Below, piece after piece: positions 46,121 to 57,863 of a stretch of DNA of 64,000 nucleotides. The DNA is from Oenanthe sinensis (Eukaryota; Streptophyta; Magnoliopsida; Apiales; Apiaceae). A program made the translations under genes and the position numbers. The stretch is taken from positions 9,114,001-9,178,000 of the forward strand of contig CM053813.1 of NCBI GenBank assembly GCA_028671895.1, in the 5' to 3' direction. How positions within the stretch are numbered: the stretch's first letter is position 1; each line of letters begins with the position of its first letter. Below the pieces are notes generated by a model that saw only the letters and a program-made list of their open reading frames with translations, ran no database searches and was not told the origin of the DNA.

Positions 46121-46616
46121 TATTATTTTTTGTTTGATGGATAAAAGCAATCTCTCTTCAGCCATCCGGATTGTGGCACGATCAAATATTATTATATGAA
46201 TCCATGATTTTTTCAAATTATGGAGAAAAGATATTGCTCAAAAACAGATATGAAGAAGAAGAATCTCATGAAAAGGAGTAGCAATGAGTAGAAGAACCAA
46301 AACTGACTTTAAAAATTATGGAACAAAAAAGAACAAGGGGCTAAAGGCTATCAATGCAGATTACATCATAATGCTATGGTGACGGACCGACATTAGATTC
46401 TATTTTTGTGGTCGGTAAAAACTTTTGGAGCATTATGTTTTGATCCTCTATGGGATGAAACTCCATTCATAACACTTCGTGTTATGTACAAGAAAGAGTT
46501 ATTCATTGTGGTAAATTATAATTTAAATCAGTTCCAATTTTGATTAATTTGGATGTTCCTATGAATTATGTTCTTATTTTGATGTTATTATGAATTTGGT
46601 TTTGGTTAGGTTGATT
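46121..46616. other. Unassigned stretch before the foldback
   Basis: No gene is visible. It may contain the end of the gypsy scrap on the left and the edge of the FAR1-type element on the right. No terminal repeat could be fixed. Confidence 0.3.
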
Positions 46617-47010
46617 TTGAGTTGGTTTTATAGGTTTTGGTTCATATGGAAGGATGAAAAAATAAAAGGGGAAAGGAATTCTGGCCTTACGTTATATTAT
46701 ATAGCGTAAGTAGCTAAGCAAAAAAAACTGAAGGGAAAAAGCATGAAGGTGTCTAGCCTTACGCTATATAACTAAGCAAAAAAAAACTAAGGAAAAAAGC
46801 ATGAATGTGGTAGGCCTTATGTTGTATAATACAGTGTATATGTTTTATAATATAGCGTAAGGCCAAACATCTCCTTGCTTTTTGCCTTAGTTTTTTTTTG
46901 CTTAGTTACTTACGCTATATAATATAGCATATGGTCAAACATTTTTTTTTCATCTTTTGTTTTTTCATCCTTCCATATCAATATCACCAAAACCAACCAA
47001 CATAACTTGA
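46617..47010. repeat. Imperfect inverted repeat (foldback)
   Basis: The left arm (about 46617-46770) and right arm (about 46857-47010) match in reverse complement: ATGGAAGGATGAAAAAA, GCGTAAGTAGCTAAGC and AAGGCCA-type words occur in order in both. Several TTACGCTATATAATATAGCGTAA-like palindromes lie in the arms and in the loop. It adjoins the C-terminal end of the FAR1-type pseudogene. Confidence 0.75.
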
Positions 47011-47155
47011 AAATAAAAAAAAATCAATCAACTCAAAATAAAAAAAACCATTCCAAAAATCAAATATAAACCAACAATCAAGCTCTATAATATCAAAACA
47101 ACTTAATAAAAACATTTAATTCCAAAAAATTAAAATCAACAACAATTTTCTTGCA

Positions 47156-49935
47156 TTACCCCAATGCTAATTTTGTAGGACAACTTCTAGCGTCATGTTT
47201 TGAACCCAATACTTCATAATAGTTACATTTTCTTGGTTTTTTCAATGACGATACTTCAATACTGCTCGTAATCCTTTCCACCTTCTTTTGACCCTTAGTT
47301 TGAGAAATAATTGGATTCAAAATTTCTTCATAGTCATTAATATATTCTTCACCTTCATGACTATCCTCATGTGCCAAGGCATCACGCTTAGAATTTTCGT
47401 CAATTAGAAAATTTTCAACATACTCCAACTGTTTTTGAATTAAGTTCATCACGTACTTAAATCGTGGAATCGAACAACTTTCACGGGTACCAAAATCTTA
47501 AAAAGTTTTGCATAATGGCTATAACGGGTAGGTTGAGATTGTAAATAGTTAGCAATGACAGGAGGTTTATACGATACAGATCCTGTAATTTCATTCCCTT
47601 CAATTGTCCATCTTCAATTGATAAAATTAATGGGAATTTCCGTTCATTGTATTTTGTTCAAATATCGAATAATGTGACGATAAATTATTCCCAAATTTTT
47701 AAATTTTTGACAAATATAAAATAATGTACCCTCTTCGGCCTTGGACAAAATATAATATATTCTATTTTCTGGATCCACCATGGTTTCGTAGGCTTCGTAC
47801 ATCTTAAAAAATGATTGCTTACAGAATGTTTCTCTATCACAATATACCTTCCACTTTATTTCAGTTCATGTTGAAAACGCATAAACATATCCTTTGTATA
47901 AATGGATGTCACGTGATTTTTCAATGATGAAAATGTTATTATTGAAATATCCTTGTACTTGATTTCATAATCCGCTTCTTTTTCACGAAGATATTGTTTC
48001 TCTGATGTTTTGTGTGAGTTTTCAATAAACTATTTCAAACCTGTGGTAGTATTTATATATTAATCAAAAAAAATTCAGTGACTCACTTCTCGAAGTAATG
48101 GTAATCCCAACAGTAATGGTCCAATACCTGATTTACTCAAAATTTCAACTAAATGTCGTATAACGGATGTTATATTTACTAAGGTAAACCATTTCATGAT
48201 TATGCTTTAATTAAATGAATATTATTTCTCACTTATTCAATTTCTCTATATGGATGACATACATTCGAGTTTTACAATTTGTCCTACCCAATGTATCTCT
48301 ATTTCTTTTTCATTTTTTAACATCAACTTCTGTTAATTAAGATGAGTGTTGCAGAAGATGGGTGTTGAATGCAACACGATTAATTATTAAAGATTCTCGC
48401 TAATAATAACAAGAATAATAATTAACGAGTTAGAGATGTAAACAAACTAAGCAGATAAAATAATAAAGTGTTTAAACTTCAAAAATTAATTTCATTAATT
48501 TTTGTTTCGCTACAACTGTCTAAAAAATAATTTTAACTTCGATAGATACAATAACAATGATTTTACTAATATTTCTATACTTGAGAAAATTCTAGCTTAG
48601 TTGCATAAGAGAAATTACTTGTGAGATATGTGTATTTATACTAAAACACATATCTCACTTACAAGTGTATTTTCCCTTGTTCCTAGAACAAAATTTAAAA
48701 TAGAAACTCTGCTTTTTCCATTCAAATTTGTCTTCATTTCATTTATAAATAAAGCATCTTTGAGATATGTAGAAGTCTTTGACTCTTTAAGCACACTTTA
48801 CATTTTTTTTGAATTCTTCCAAGTTACAGTAGTAGACTTGACAGACTAGATAGTAATGTCAAAATTATTCCTTGTATTTTCACTATCTAGTCAGCTTCCT
48901 GAAACAGACTGTCAGCTTCACTTAAATTTACTGTCAACCTTTAGCTTCTCTTTGGTGATAGTATCTTCGACTCCGCATACTTTGTTGTCAAGCTTGATAG
49001 TCCATAAAACATACTGTCTTCCAAAGCTGCTGTCAACTATTCCCACCAATGTTGTTGTCAACTATTCCGCCAAAGCTGCTGTCAGTGAAACTTGATGTCT
49101 TCAATTCTTCATTCTCCGCCAAGTTTACTGTCAATGGAATAGTTGTTGTCAGTAATACTTGTTGTCTTCAAATCTTCATTCTCCGCCAAGTTTACTTTCA
49201 ATGGAATAGTTGTTGTTGTCTGTTCCAATTATGCTATCACTTGTAATGTACTGTCATAGGCTTGAGTACTTCAAAACTTGTTGTCTGAGTTTTGAATCAT
49301 GCTGTGCATGAACACTTAGTGAACTTCTACTACATGACTCATTTTTATTCGTTTAAACAAGACAGTAACTTTCAAATATACTGTCACCTAACTAACACTG
49401 TCAAATGTATTGTCTACAAATGACCACTAACTATACTATCAATGATTACATGACAGTATATTTTACTTAGCTTATTAAACTTAAACTAAGTACACTAGTT
49501 GATTACACCACAATCCCTAACAACTTCTTTTTGAGATTTAGAAGTTAATCTTCCACCCTTTCGACATATAAACAAACGTGAAGAAATTTTACTAATTTTA
49601 ACATATTTATTTGTAGTTCTAATTATCACTTCAAAACTATTACGTTTACCATAATCTCTATAAAATATCTTTATTTGAACTAAATTATCAAACATTTGAC
49701 CAACACATTGGTATATTTTATTCAAATCATCTCAACGAACACCTACATCTACATCTTCATTCAAATCATTCAAATTGTCATCAACATCATTCAAATTATC
49801 ATCAACATCATTCAAATTATAATCGAATCTATTAACATCATCAAAATTATCATCATCGTCGACAATATCTATTACTTTATGACTATATGAATCTACATTA
49901 ACACTTTCTTTTTCAATCTTAATCTTAATAGGCAT
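47156..49935 (-). pseudogene. FAR1/FRS-type Mutator-like transposase remnant, split by a solo LTR
   Basis: On the minus strand the N-terminal piece (49935-49523) has an Asp/Asn-rich leader with DDNLNDV repeats, then a FAR1 DNA-binding domain (VGQMFDNLVQIKIFYRDYG, SSRLFICRKGGR). A solo LTR cuts it after RLTSKSQKE. Beyond the LTR the domain resumes with LGRTNCKTRMYVIH and KHNHEMV (48330-48180). The central MULE transposase domain is mostly missing. The C-terminal half follows: KQYLREKEADYEIKYKD, a damaged SWIM finger (FYICQKFKNLGIIYRHIIR, where CxC...CxH is expected), and a zinc-knuckle tail at 47156-47452 (PRKCNYYEVLGSKHDARSCP). FAR1 relatives are transcription factors derived from MULE transposases. 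This copy, with stops and deletions, is a dead transposon rather than a host FRS gene. Confidence 0.75.
48331..49522. repeat. Solo LTR with ACTTC target duplication
   Basis: The 1,192-base segment begins TGTTAATTAAG and ends ATCCCTAACA, with ACTTC on both sides (48326-48330 and 49523-49527). Read on the minus strand it starts TGTTAGGGATTGTGG, common for copia LTRs, so that is the likely orientation. It holds many TGTCAA/ACTGTC words (48830-49460). The open frames within it (48628-48849, 48856-49095, 49049-49246) are not credible genes. Confidence 0.9.
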
Positions 49936-50224
49936 GAATTTAGGTTTTTAGGAGGTTTTTTTTATGATAACTTTGAAAATATTAATGCAGCCATTAATAA
50001 GTCAGAGCATAAATCTAACCTTCAAGTTATACAGGACTTCAAATTTTGAAAAATCGAATCTTTGCCGAATCTTCTGAGAGAAACACTTGTTATGAAACCT
50101 AAATCTTTTAAGCTTTGGTGAAGCACTTGTTACGAAACTTGAATCTTCTAAACTTTATTATGAAATTTGATATGAAATGGGAGGGAGGAAGAAGTGAGAA
50201 AATATCACGCAAAATTAGTATAGC

Positions 50225-50400
50225 TTACTACTCAGCTAAAAATGTAGTGTAAATGAGGTGTACTCAAGCTACAAGATATAATATAGTGTAAACATTACAG
50301 GGGAAGAATGTGAATAAAAAAATATACTTACTCTATATGATATAGCGTATACGTTATATGATATAGCGTATTACTCTATATTATATAACGTATAACGAAA
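50225..50400. repeat. Cluster of TATAGCGTA palindromes at the other end of the FAR1 element
   Basis: At least five imperfect copies of a palindrome of the type TTACTCTATATGATATAGCG occur here (50270-50395). The same type of word occurs in the foldback at 46680-46940. Both clusters flank the FAR1-type coding remnant. Confidence 0.7.
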
Positions 50401-50599
50401 AAAATAAATTAAACCCCGACCATAAATTTGATAAATCAACGACCTAAAAATGAGTTGGCTAGAATATAAACATTATCCAATTGTTGTTGGTGAACATTAT
50501 ACATTAAATAAATTAATATAAATATATATTTAAATATTTAAATAGTATTTAATGCATTACACATGATTTAAGTTAGTTAATATTTTCAATGATATATTT

Positions 50600-50704
50600 T
50601 TATAGTTTTTTCATTTATATATTATATGTAATTTTCAGTCAAACTTGAGTTAATTTGACTCCTGAAAAGTCAAATAGCACAGTTAATTTGGGACGGAGGG
50701 AGTA
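50600..50704. mobile_element. One end of a Stowaway-type MITE
   Basis: AATTTGGGACGGAGGGAGTA at 50685-50704 is the typical terminal sequence of Stowaway (Tc1/mariner) MITEs, ending at a TA. The opposite end, TACTCCCTCCGTCCC, is not found within 300 bases to the left, so only one end remains. The left boundary given is arbitrary. Confidence 0.55.
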
Positions 50705-51756
50705 ACATTTAACATGAACTAGTATAAAAGTCTGTGCGAGACACATGCTACTAGTTAGTTTTCCTTTTTATTATATTTGATTATTTGATTATAAATTTTT
50801 TTGTCTCATTTTTTTACTTAAATTCCCTACATTCTAATCAAACCGAACATATAGCTTATATGTCCGCCGAACACATAGCCCACATGTCCAGAACACACAT
50901 CTATAGCCATTGTAGAATAGTATTGGTTGGCTTCGTATTTTTATTTTCGAATCTTTGTCTATTGTGGGATGATACCACCCAGCTTTATATCCCCATTTTC
51001 GGCAACTTGATGCATCAAGCTTTTAAAAATCTGATCTGATACTATATATGACATCCTGAGGTCAAATCTCAAGCTCTTTAATTTTTAAAATTAGGTCAAG
51101 TCTTGAATGTGCATTACACATAAGGTCAGAGTACATTTACCTAAATATAACAACTTGATTAATCTACTAATCACTTAAGGTCAGAGTACATTTGTGTATT
51201 TATTTATTTTAAGAATATTTTTACTCTTTATTAATTTAGTTTATAAATAAAATGATAAAGTTAATTTTTTAAAAAAACAATGAGAGAATTATTTTTAAAA
51301 TTAGAAAATATTATTTAATTTATTGCAAAATCAAAATTTTATTGGTTAGTAATAAATGGGTGTAGTAACAATGGATATTATATTTGATGAACTGAAATGC
51401 TAATGTATTAATTGAAATAGGGAAGAAAACTCTCAAAAGCTATTTGATTGGCCGGAAGGTTTAGTATTAATATAACTATTGAAATTTCATATAATTGTTA
51501 GTGGCAATTCCCTAATGCAGCAATTACAAATACTCTAACTTATTAACACATAAGCTAATACTAGAAAACAAAGGATAAAAAAACTTTTTAACTCAAATGC
51601 TAACTCAAGTGCTAATGTATGTATTGAAATGTCTAGTATTTAAAAGAATACTTAAACAGTACTTGATCGAGCTAAAATTTTTGCATTCAAACAATTGCTC
51701 TAAGTTCATAAAAAAAAGAGTTCTACGATGTAAAATTCTAAAAAACTTGGAATGTA
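50705..51756. other. Unassigned AT-rich sequence
   Basis: No gene or clear repeat is visible, apart from a possible Helitron-like hairpin at about 50720-50757 (ATAAAAGTCTGTGCGAGACA, then CTACTAGT). The open frame 50785-51039 has no recognisable features. 51605-51994 (minus) crosses into the gypsy LTR and is spurious. Confidence 0.35.
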
Positions 51757-54275
51757 ATATATCACAACAACAACAGTTTTCATCAGAACAGTGGTATATC
51801 AAGTACAGGTTTCGAAAACTTGCATAAGCATAATTTAATTTCATATGAAACTCAAAAATATAACTTTTTGAAAATAAAAGTATAAGGTTAGGAAAACTTG
51901 CCTGGAGTCCAAGATACATTATCAGAGTCACACTAGCTCCAGATTTTCTATTAATAAATATCATAATCCTGATTAGTACTCTTAATCTCATCAACTACTT
52001 ATATTACTAATAAGTATAATCTCATATTGAGTCCATTTATGACAACTTCAATTTGTACTTAGTCCTTTTACTAACACGTATTCTACCAGACATTCACCTT
52101 CTCGGGTCTATCTTGACTGATCCTAAACCATCTCATCTCGTCAATGGCTTTTAATCTAATCTTCTTACTCCAATACATAGTCATGTTATTCCTCAACATC
52201 TTTCGTATTTTAACCGACTCAAAATTATCCTATTATCTTGGCCAAAATGGCTTGTCAAAACAGTGCCCTAAGAATTGACTTTCCTGAGAATTACTATTAC
52301 GCGACTCGTACTCAAACAATTTTAATAAATCAGAAAATGCATATTTAAATGCGAAACCACCCCAAGGAGCTTCTTGAGTATCTTTAATATTTATCAAAAA
52401 TATGTTTATTTGGAACGCATGAGTTTAATTTGGTGAAATGCATTTTACAAATCGAGTCAATTATGGGTTGTACTATTTTCACTGCTTTCACTAAATCACT
52501 CATAACTTATTAACCGTTAACTCAAATGATACACCGTTTTCGCGTGCATGATCTAGAGAATGTCTAGAATATAATCCATTAAAAATTTGGCCCAGGACAA
52601 ATGACACATTTTCCCGAATTTACTGAAGAAGGAAGTAGCTTCTTATGTGAATAGTGTCATCGCGCAATTTTGGTTCCAATATTTTTATAAAATCGAAATA
52701 TTAACCTATGCCCTTGAAATTTTGGATAGGCCTTATTAACTGACCATATTACTTAACCTTCAAATTTCCAAATTTTTGAAAATGTCTAAGTGGTTCGTTT
52801 AAGTCTCCAAAGTGAGTTCAATGTAGCAGTTTACTCAATCGAACTACTTTCACTAAATCGGTTGTTTCTCCTAAACCGTAAATCGTATCGACATGATTCA
52901 ACTGTCAAAACAAACTATGAAATAAGTTCTACACATCCATGTCAGTGGTGTCCATAAATATTACATTGACATTTCGTAAATCCTTTTCAAAACTAGTCTA
53001 TATGCAAACAGACATTACGACGGCTATAAACGGAACGTTTTCTGAATTTAACTATGTTAATTTCATTAAACAACCACCTAATCCTCAAACTAATAAATTT
53101 AACCACAACATCAGTTCATCCTCTTTACAATCTCGTCACCATCATCAATCTATAATATTCATCCAACAATATTCATTCATTTACATCCAAACTCCTTAAA
53201 TCAACATGTACTTAAACATAACTCAAACTCAAGCTTATAACTCAAAGTAAATCAAAGGGTGGGTGGTGTTTATACCTTTCTTGGATCCTTAAACATACTA
53301 ACAACATCTTGTAATCCTTAAGGGAGCCTTGATCTATGCTTATCATCCTTAAACTTGCAAGAGAAATCAAGAAACAAGTTAGTAAATTTTCGGAGTTACT
53401 ATTCACCCTCATTTTCTACATTTTCTTTACCCAACCAAAACACCTCCAAAAATCATGAAATTAAATAAGTACCTACACTAGGATGTATAGAATGCCTGGG
53501 ATTGTTCTTGGGATTTTTAAGTGTCAAGAAGTTGAAGAAAGAAATTGTTGAATCTCCTGCCCTGTCTTGCTCAGCAGAATGGTGAAATGAAGAACAAGGG
53601 GGAGAGAGCTTTTTGATTTTCCCCTTTTTGTGTTGGCTGATTTTTGTATTTGTAAAATGTGTATATGGCTGATATCTATCAAGAGATATGGCCTTGATGG
53701 ATATCAAGTACATCAAATAGTAACCAAGGTATGGCTTGACAACTTGACCCTTAATTCATGGAACTATGTTTCCTTAACTTGGCTAGTTGCTTGATCTCTT
53801 GGTTTGGTTTGTTTCTAACCAATTCGGTTACATGGTTATTTGCATGGGACTTGTCTTTAGTCACTTATCATCCAACACTTAAACATTAATCATCCACGTA
53901 AGTTTGATTAATTTCCGAAAGCTTTTCGTCACAGAAATTCTATAGTGTAAATCTTTAATATTCCCAAATACTCTAATTCGATTATAACCATGAAATTTCT
54001 AAATTATAATCTTCCCGGCCATAACATAATTCTCTTATTCCTCGATATCTCGTATATTACGAAACAAATCGTAAAAGTGAAAATCTTCAAATTCTGACAA
54101 CTTTTACATTCACTCATTTTCTTCATAAAACAATATCACATCTTCGGTTTTCCAATATTCCACCACTTACCTAGTGTGGGCTAAAAAGTTTTTCATAATC
54201 CGTAGAATCACTATTCATCAAGGTCGTTTATAAATAAATAAATAAATAATGCGTCCAAAAATCCGGGTTATTGCA
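51757..54275 (-). repeat. Truncated 3' LTR of the gypsy element
   Basis: Matches 60294-62788 over its whole length with scattered differences and small indels. On the minus strand it starts TGCAATAACCCGG. The remaining part of the LTR (equivalent to 57864-60293) is missing. Sequence left of 51757 is unrelated. Open frames at 52939-53199 (+) and 53453-53716 (-) recur at 61461-61715 and 61978-62229 only because the LTR is duplicated. Confidence 0.88.
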
Positions 54276-54292
54276 GTCTACCCTCCTTAAAA
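54276..54292 (-). other. Polypurine tract of the gypsy element
   Basis: The minus strand reads TTTTAAGGAGGGTAGAC directly before the 3' LTR, preceded by ATTCCGAGGACGGAATCC, a usual ending of plant gypsy polyproteins. Confidence 0.7.
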
Positions 54293-54615
54293 GGATTCCG
54301 TCCTCGGAATCTAAACAAAAGTAACTAAGGGTTGTCTCTTCAACCTTCTAATTTATCCATACACTCTTTCTAGTGCTATGGTTTTATTTCCCCACACTCT
54401 CTCTTTCGGTCACTTATCCCTACCGGTCATAAGACACGTTTGGTTACCCTCTTACGATTTCATATTCTAACACATGCCTAGCATTCACATTGTTCTCTCG
54501 TAATATAGACGTAGGGCATACGAGATTTTCATATTATCAATATTGCGACATAGCAACAATGTATATGCATTTTCTATCATGCTTTCAGAACCTACCAGCT
54601 TTAATACCCTCGAGA

Positions 54616-54843
54616 TTAAATTCTCTCATTTGCCAAATCTCGTTTCATTAGTGTACCCGCGGTTTCCTTCTCAATACCCAAACATTTCCTCGTTCCTTGA
54701 CTTAGTCTTACTGTGAAGGAGATCGACACTTTTCTTTCGTACAAAACTTCATACGGTGGCCTGGCTACATCCTGAATGTAACTATTCTCGAATGAAAACT
54801 CTATCCGTAGTATGTTATTACCCCGACTCCTCTCGATATCCAA
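54616..54843 (-). pseudogene. Gypsy integrase C-terminal remnant
   Basis: The minus-strand reading IEFSFENSYIQDVARPPYEV then LYERKV corresponds to the conserved gypsy integrase segment that normally reads EFAYNNSYH, then PFEALYGR. Only this piece after the catalytic Glu is readable. Flanking sequence is too mutated to translate. Confidence 0.75.
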
Positions 54844-55689
54844 GGCATAAACCTTTTATGAATAGCTAACTTTGCACGAGATTTTAATCGGAGATCCTTT
54901 TGTCGAATCTCATTGCAACAAAATGATCAGAGTGATTCAAAGACGAATAAACTCATTTCCAAATGTATATGAGAATAGAATTTTTTGATATGAATGAGAA
55001 CAACCATATATGTACTTGTGATGGAAAGTCTTTAGTATGATTTGGCTTTTCAACACATAATTGGGCCGCGTCCCACCGGACTTTTGTCACATAGACAAGA
55101 AGTCACACCATATGTATTGTCAATCCCAATCAGATGACGTATTGTCAAATATAGGAAGAAGAAGAAAATGATGTTGAAAAGATGTGAGGAGTTTTCCTTC
55201 CTCAATGTGTTACAGAACTTAAGCATAAAACAAGTCCGTATTTATCTAGGAATCGATTCTACAAGGTCTTAAATCCATACTCCTGACTCTTAGAACTTTA
55301 GTTTGAATATCTCTATGGAACTCATGTTCCTCATAACTCCTAAACTCTCATCTGTGCAATTTAATGCTTTTATATCTCAGGTGCAGATATTATATCTATC
55401 GGCTATGATTATGAGTCGGATACCATAACAATCCTTTTATAAAAACCTGTAGTCCACAAGTTCTCACCTCCTTTAGTACACCGGGTCTTACCCAATTCTC
55501 AACAATTTCAATATGTCAACACATTTCCTTTGCCACTCATTAATTTCCCAATATTTAACTTTACTCGACCAAATCTCACATTTTCGAGAAAATGGCATAC
55601 AACATCTTTTCTCTTTCTAAGGCTAACTACACTTGCTCTTCGTTCTCTCTCTTAATCTTTTGCTAGATCAAAATACCATTTATGCAAAC

Positions 55690-56000
55690 ACTGGCCATCA
55701 GTCAAATCATTTCTTAAAATTCTATTGAATAAATCCATAAAAGTTATAGGTGTATTCATTGATCCAATTGACATCCTAGAACTCATAATGTTCATAACTC
55801 TTGTCGAATACACCTTTTGGCAAATCATCTAGGTCCATCTCTATTTCATGATATTTGATCCTCAAATCTATCCTCGAAGGGTAAATTATGATTCCAAAGG
55901 GTCGGATAATCTCTATCCATGATTAGGATATTCATTCCTAATTGTAATCTTAATCTTAATCAATTTTGGCAATCAACACACTGACTCATGCCGTTATCCT
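55690..56000 (-). pseudogene. Gypsy reverse transcriptase remnant
   Basis: On the minus strand, CVDC, then KITIRNEYP-like residues (about 55990-55940) and DLRIKYHEIEMDLDDLPKGV then FDKSYEHYEF (about 55870-55770) match the conserved RT blocks CVDYR...NKYPLP and DLRSGYHQI...KTAFRTRYGHYEF. Frameshifts and stops follow, and the YVDD box is not found. RT lies upstream of the integrase scrap, as expected for Ty3/gypsy. Confidence 0.7.
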
Positions 56001-57847
56001 TTTCTTTAACAATCAAACAAGGTACACCTCATGGTGACACTTTCAATCTCATCAAGCCTTTTTCTAATACTCCTTATAATTTATTAATTAATCCTTTCTA
56101 TTTTGGTAGATGCAAACTTCTAAATGGCTCTGATGCTAGTGTTATTCCTGTCACTAGATCAATGTTGAATTATATAATTCTATTAGGTAGTATCTCATAA
56201 GGTCGCTAATAATTACATCATCAACCCATTAACTACTACATACACTTTTTGTTTTCCATGTATTTCCTCTATGATACCAATCACGGTTGCCCAACAACCT
56301 ATCCTCCAAAGTGTAATAGACCTTTCACTTCCATCGTAACCAAAATACCTCAATTTATCTCTATTTCCTTTAACACAACTTCATCATTATCGTGTAATCT
56401 TAACTTTCATCACTTTATCTCTATTGTTAGTTTGAACATCCTTATGTAAACGATATTTTTCTCTCGACATTACATCTCTTCTCTTTTCTCAAAAGAAATC
56501 AAATCTCCATTGAATGGCACTAGTAAATATCCGTTCAATATTACTCTTCATGCCTCAGTTTAAAATTCTCGAATCACCACTCCTAATGCTTCCACTTTTG
56601 TTTTTATAACAATTTCCTAAATCATCTCCACTTAATATGTTATATCCATCACAATAATTTTATATGGTCACAGCATACGAGACAACCACTCAATATTTGT
56701 GGTAAACTTTAATTCATAATATTCCATACTTAGGCTCTTTCGTCCTGGTCTTAAATTCCAACTTCATCTAGCTTCCCAATTAATTTAGAGAAGTATTTAC
56801 AAGATACACAACTTAGTCCTTGTAACAAACAGATTCACTTAAGAAGTTCATACTTACTCTCGTGAAAGCAATAATTTCTAGGCTTGACTATACACATTGA
56901 TTATTCCACCGGCTCTGGTTTAGAATCAACTCTGGGTTATATCCTTCCTTGATTTCCCCCTCAATCATAGGTCTTTGATTAATTAAACTTATGGGTGATA
57001 CTTTCTGAGGGTGAAACAACATGTAGGTGCCAAAATAGGTTGACGCTCATTAAATATATCCTTATCACTGTTCACATCAGCAGGACTGTCATAATTCTCA
57101 ATAGGCTATCAAACACAACTGTGAGATATGCTGGATCAATATTACCTATCAGGTTGCTAGCTAAGGGGTGATTCCTCATAACTTGTACCAATTTCATGTT
57201 TATACATTTATCGTCTGTTCCTTCCGACCGTCACTTTTCAAAACTCATGGTTTACACGACATATGGTACATTACCAAAAAGGATGAGACATACTGTCCAT
57301 TATATAATCTCAATCAATCCACACCTAAGGATTTATAGTTGTATTACGAGTCCTCTTTCCCCGAACCATTTATCTCAACTAAACAATTAAATTCTCCGTG
57401 AATGCTCAGAACCCCCTTCTAGCCGTAGTCTCACCACTACCAGAAAGAGATTTGTACCAATACCTACACACTGGGTCATTCATACTTTTCATTCTGACCA
57501 CAATATCCGGAATGTGTGGGTCACTACGCTAAGGCCAACTTTGATCCGAAAATAATTAACATACTTAGAAAATACAACCAATATGCATCTTAACCCATTG
57601 AAACTCTATATCGTATCTATACCACGCATCATCTTAGCAATTTTTCTTGACTCCTTATCCTCAAAATATTTATCCCAAACGTCAATCATAAATCTCCTCA
57701 ATACTGACTCCAAGTAGATGACTTTTCCTAACTTATTCATTGGTACTACATCCGGTAGTCCAATTACGAACTCTACATGAGTTCTCACGTTATCCTCTTA
57801 TATATGAATAACTCTTAACACTCTCGTATCTAATTACTATAACTCAT
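56001..57847 (-). other. Decayed 5' internal part of the gypsy element
   Basis: Gag and protease should lie here, but no domain is readable. A 60-codon minus-strand open frame at 57606-57788 (VVPMNKLGKVIYLESVLRRF) near the PBS has no match that I recognise. Plus-strand frames at 55988-56200, 56249-56449 and 57196-57390 are shadows. Confidence 0.45.
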
Positions 57848-57859
57848 GCTCTGATACCA
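57848..57859 (-). other. Primer-binding site of the gypsy element
   Basis: The minus strand reads TGGTATCAGAGC four bases after the LTR end (CGTTACA at 57864). Confidence 0.9.
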
Positions 57860-57863
57860 TTTC

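Noticed and set aside
52939..53199. Conserved gene, because the frame recurs at 61461-61715
   Set aside because: Both copies lie in the duplicated gypsy LTR; conservation reflects LTR duplication, and the product is low-complexity.
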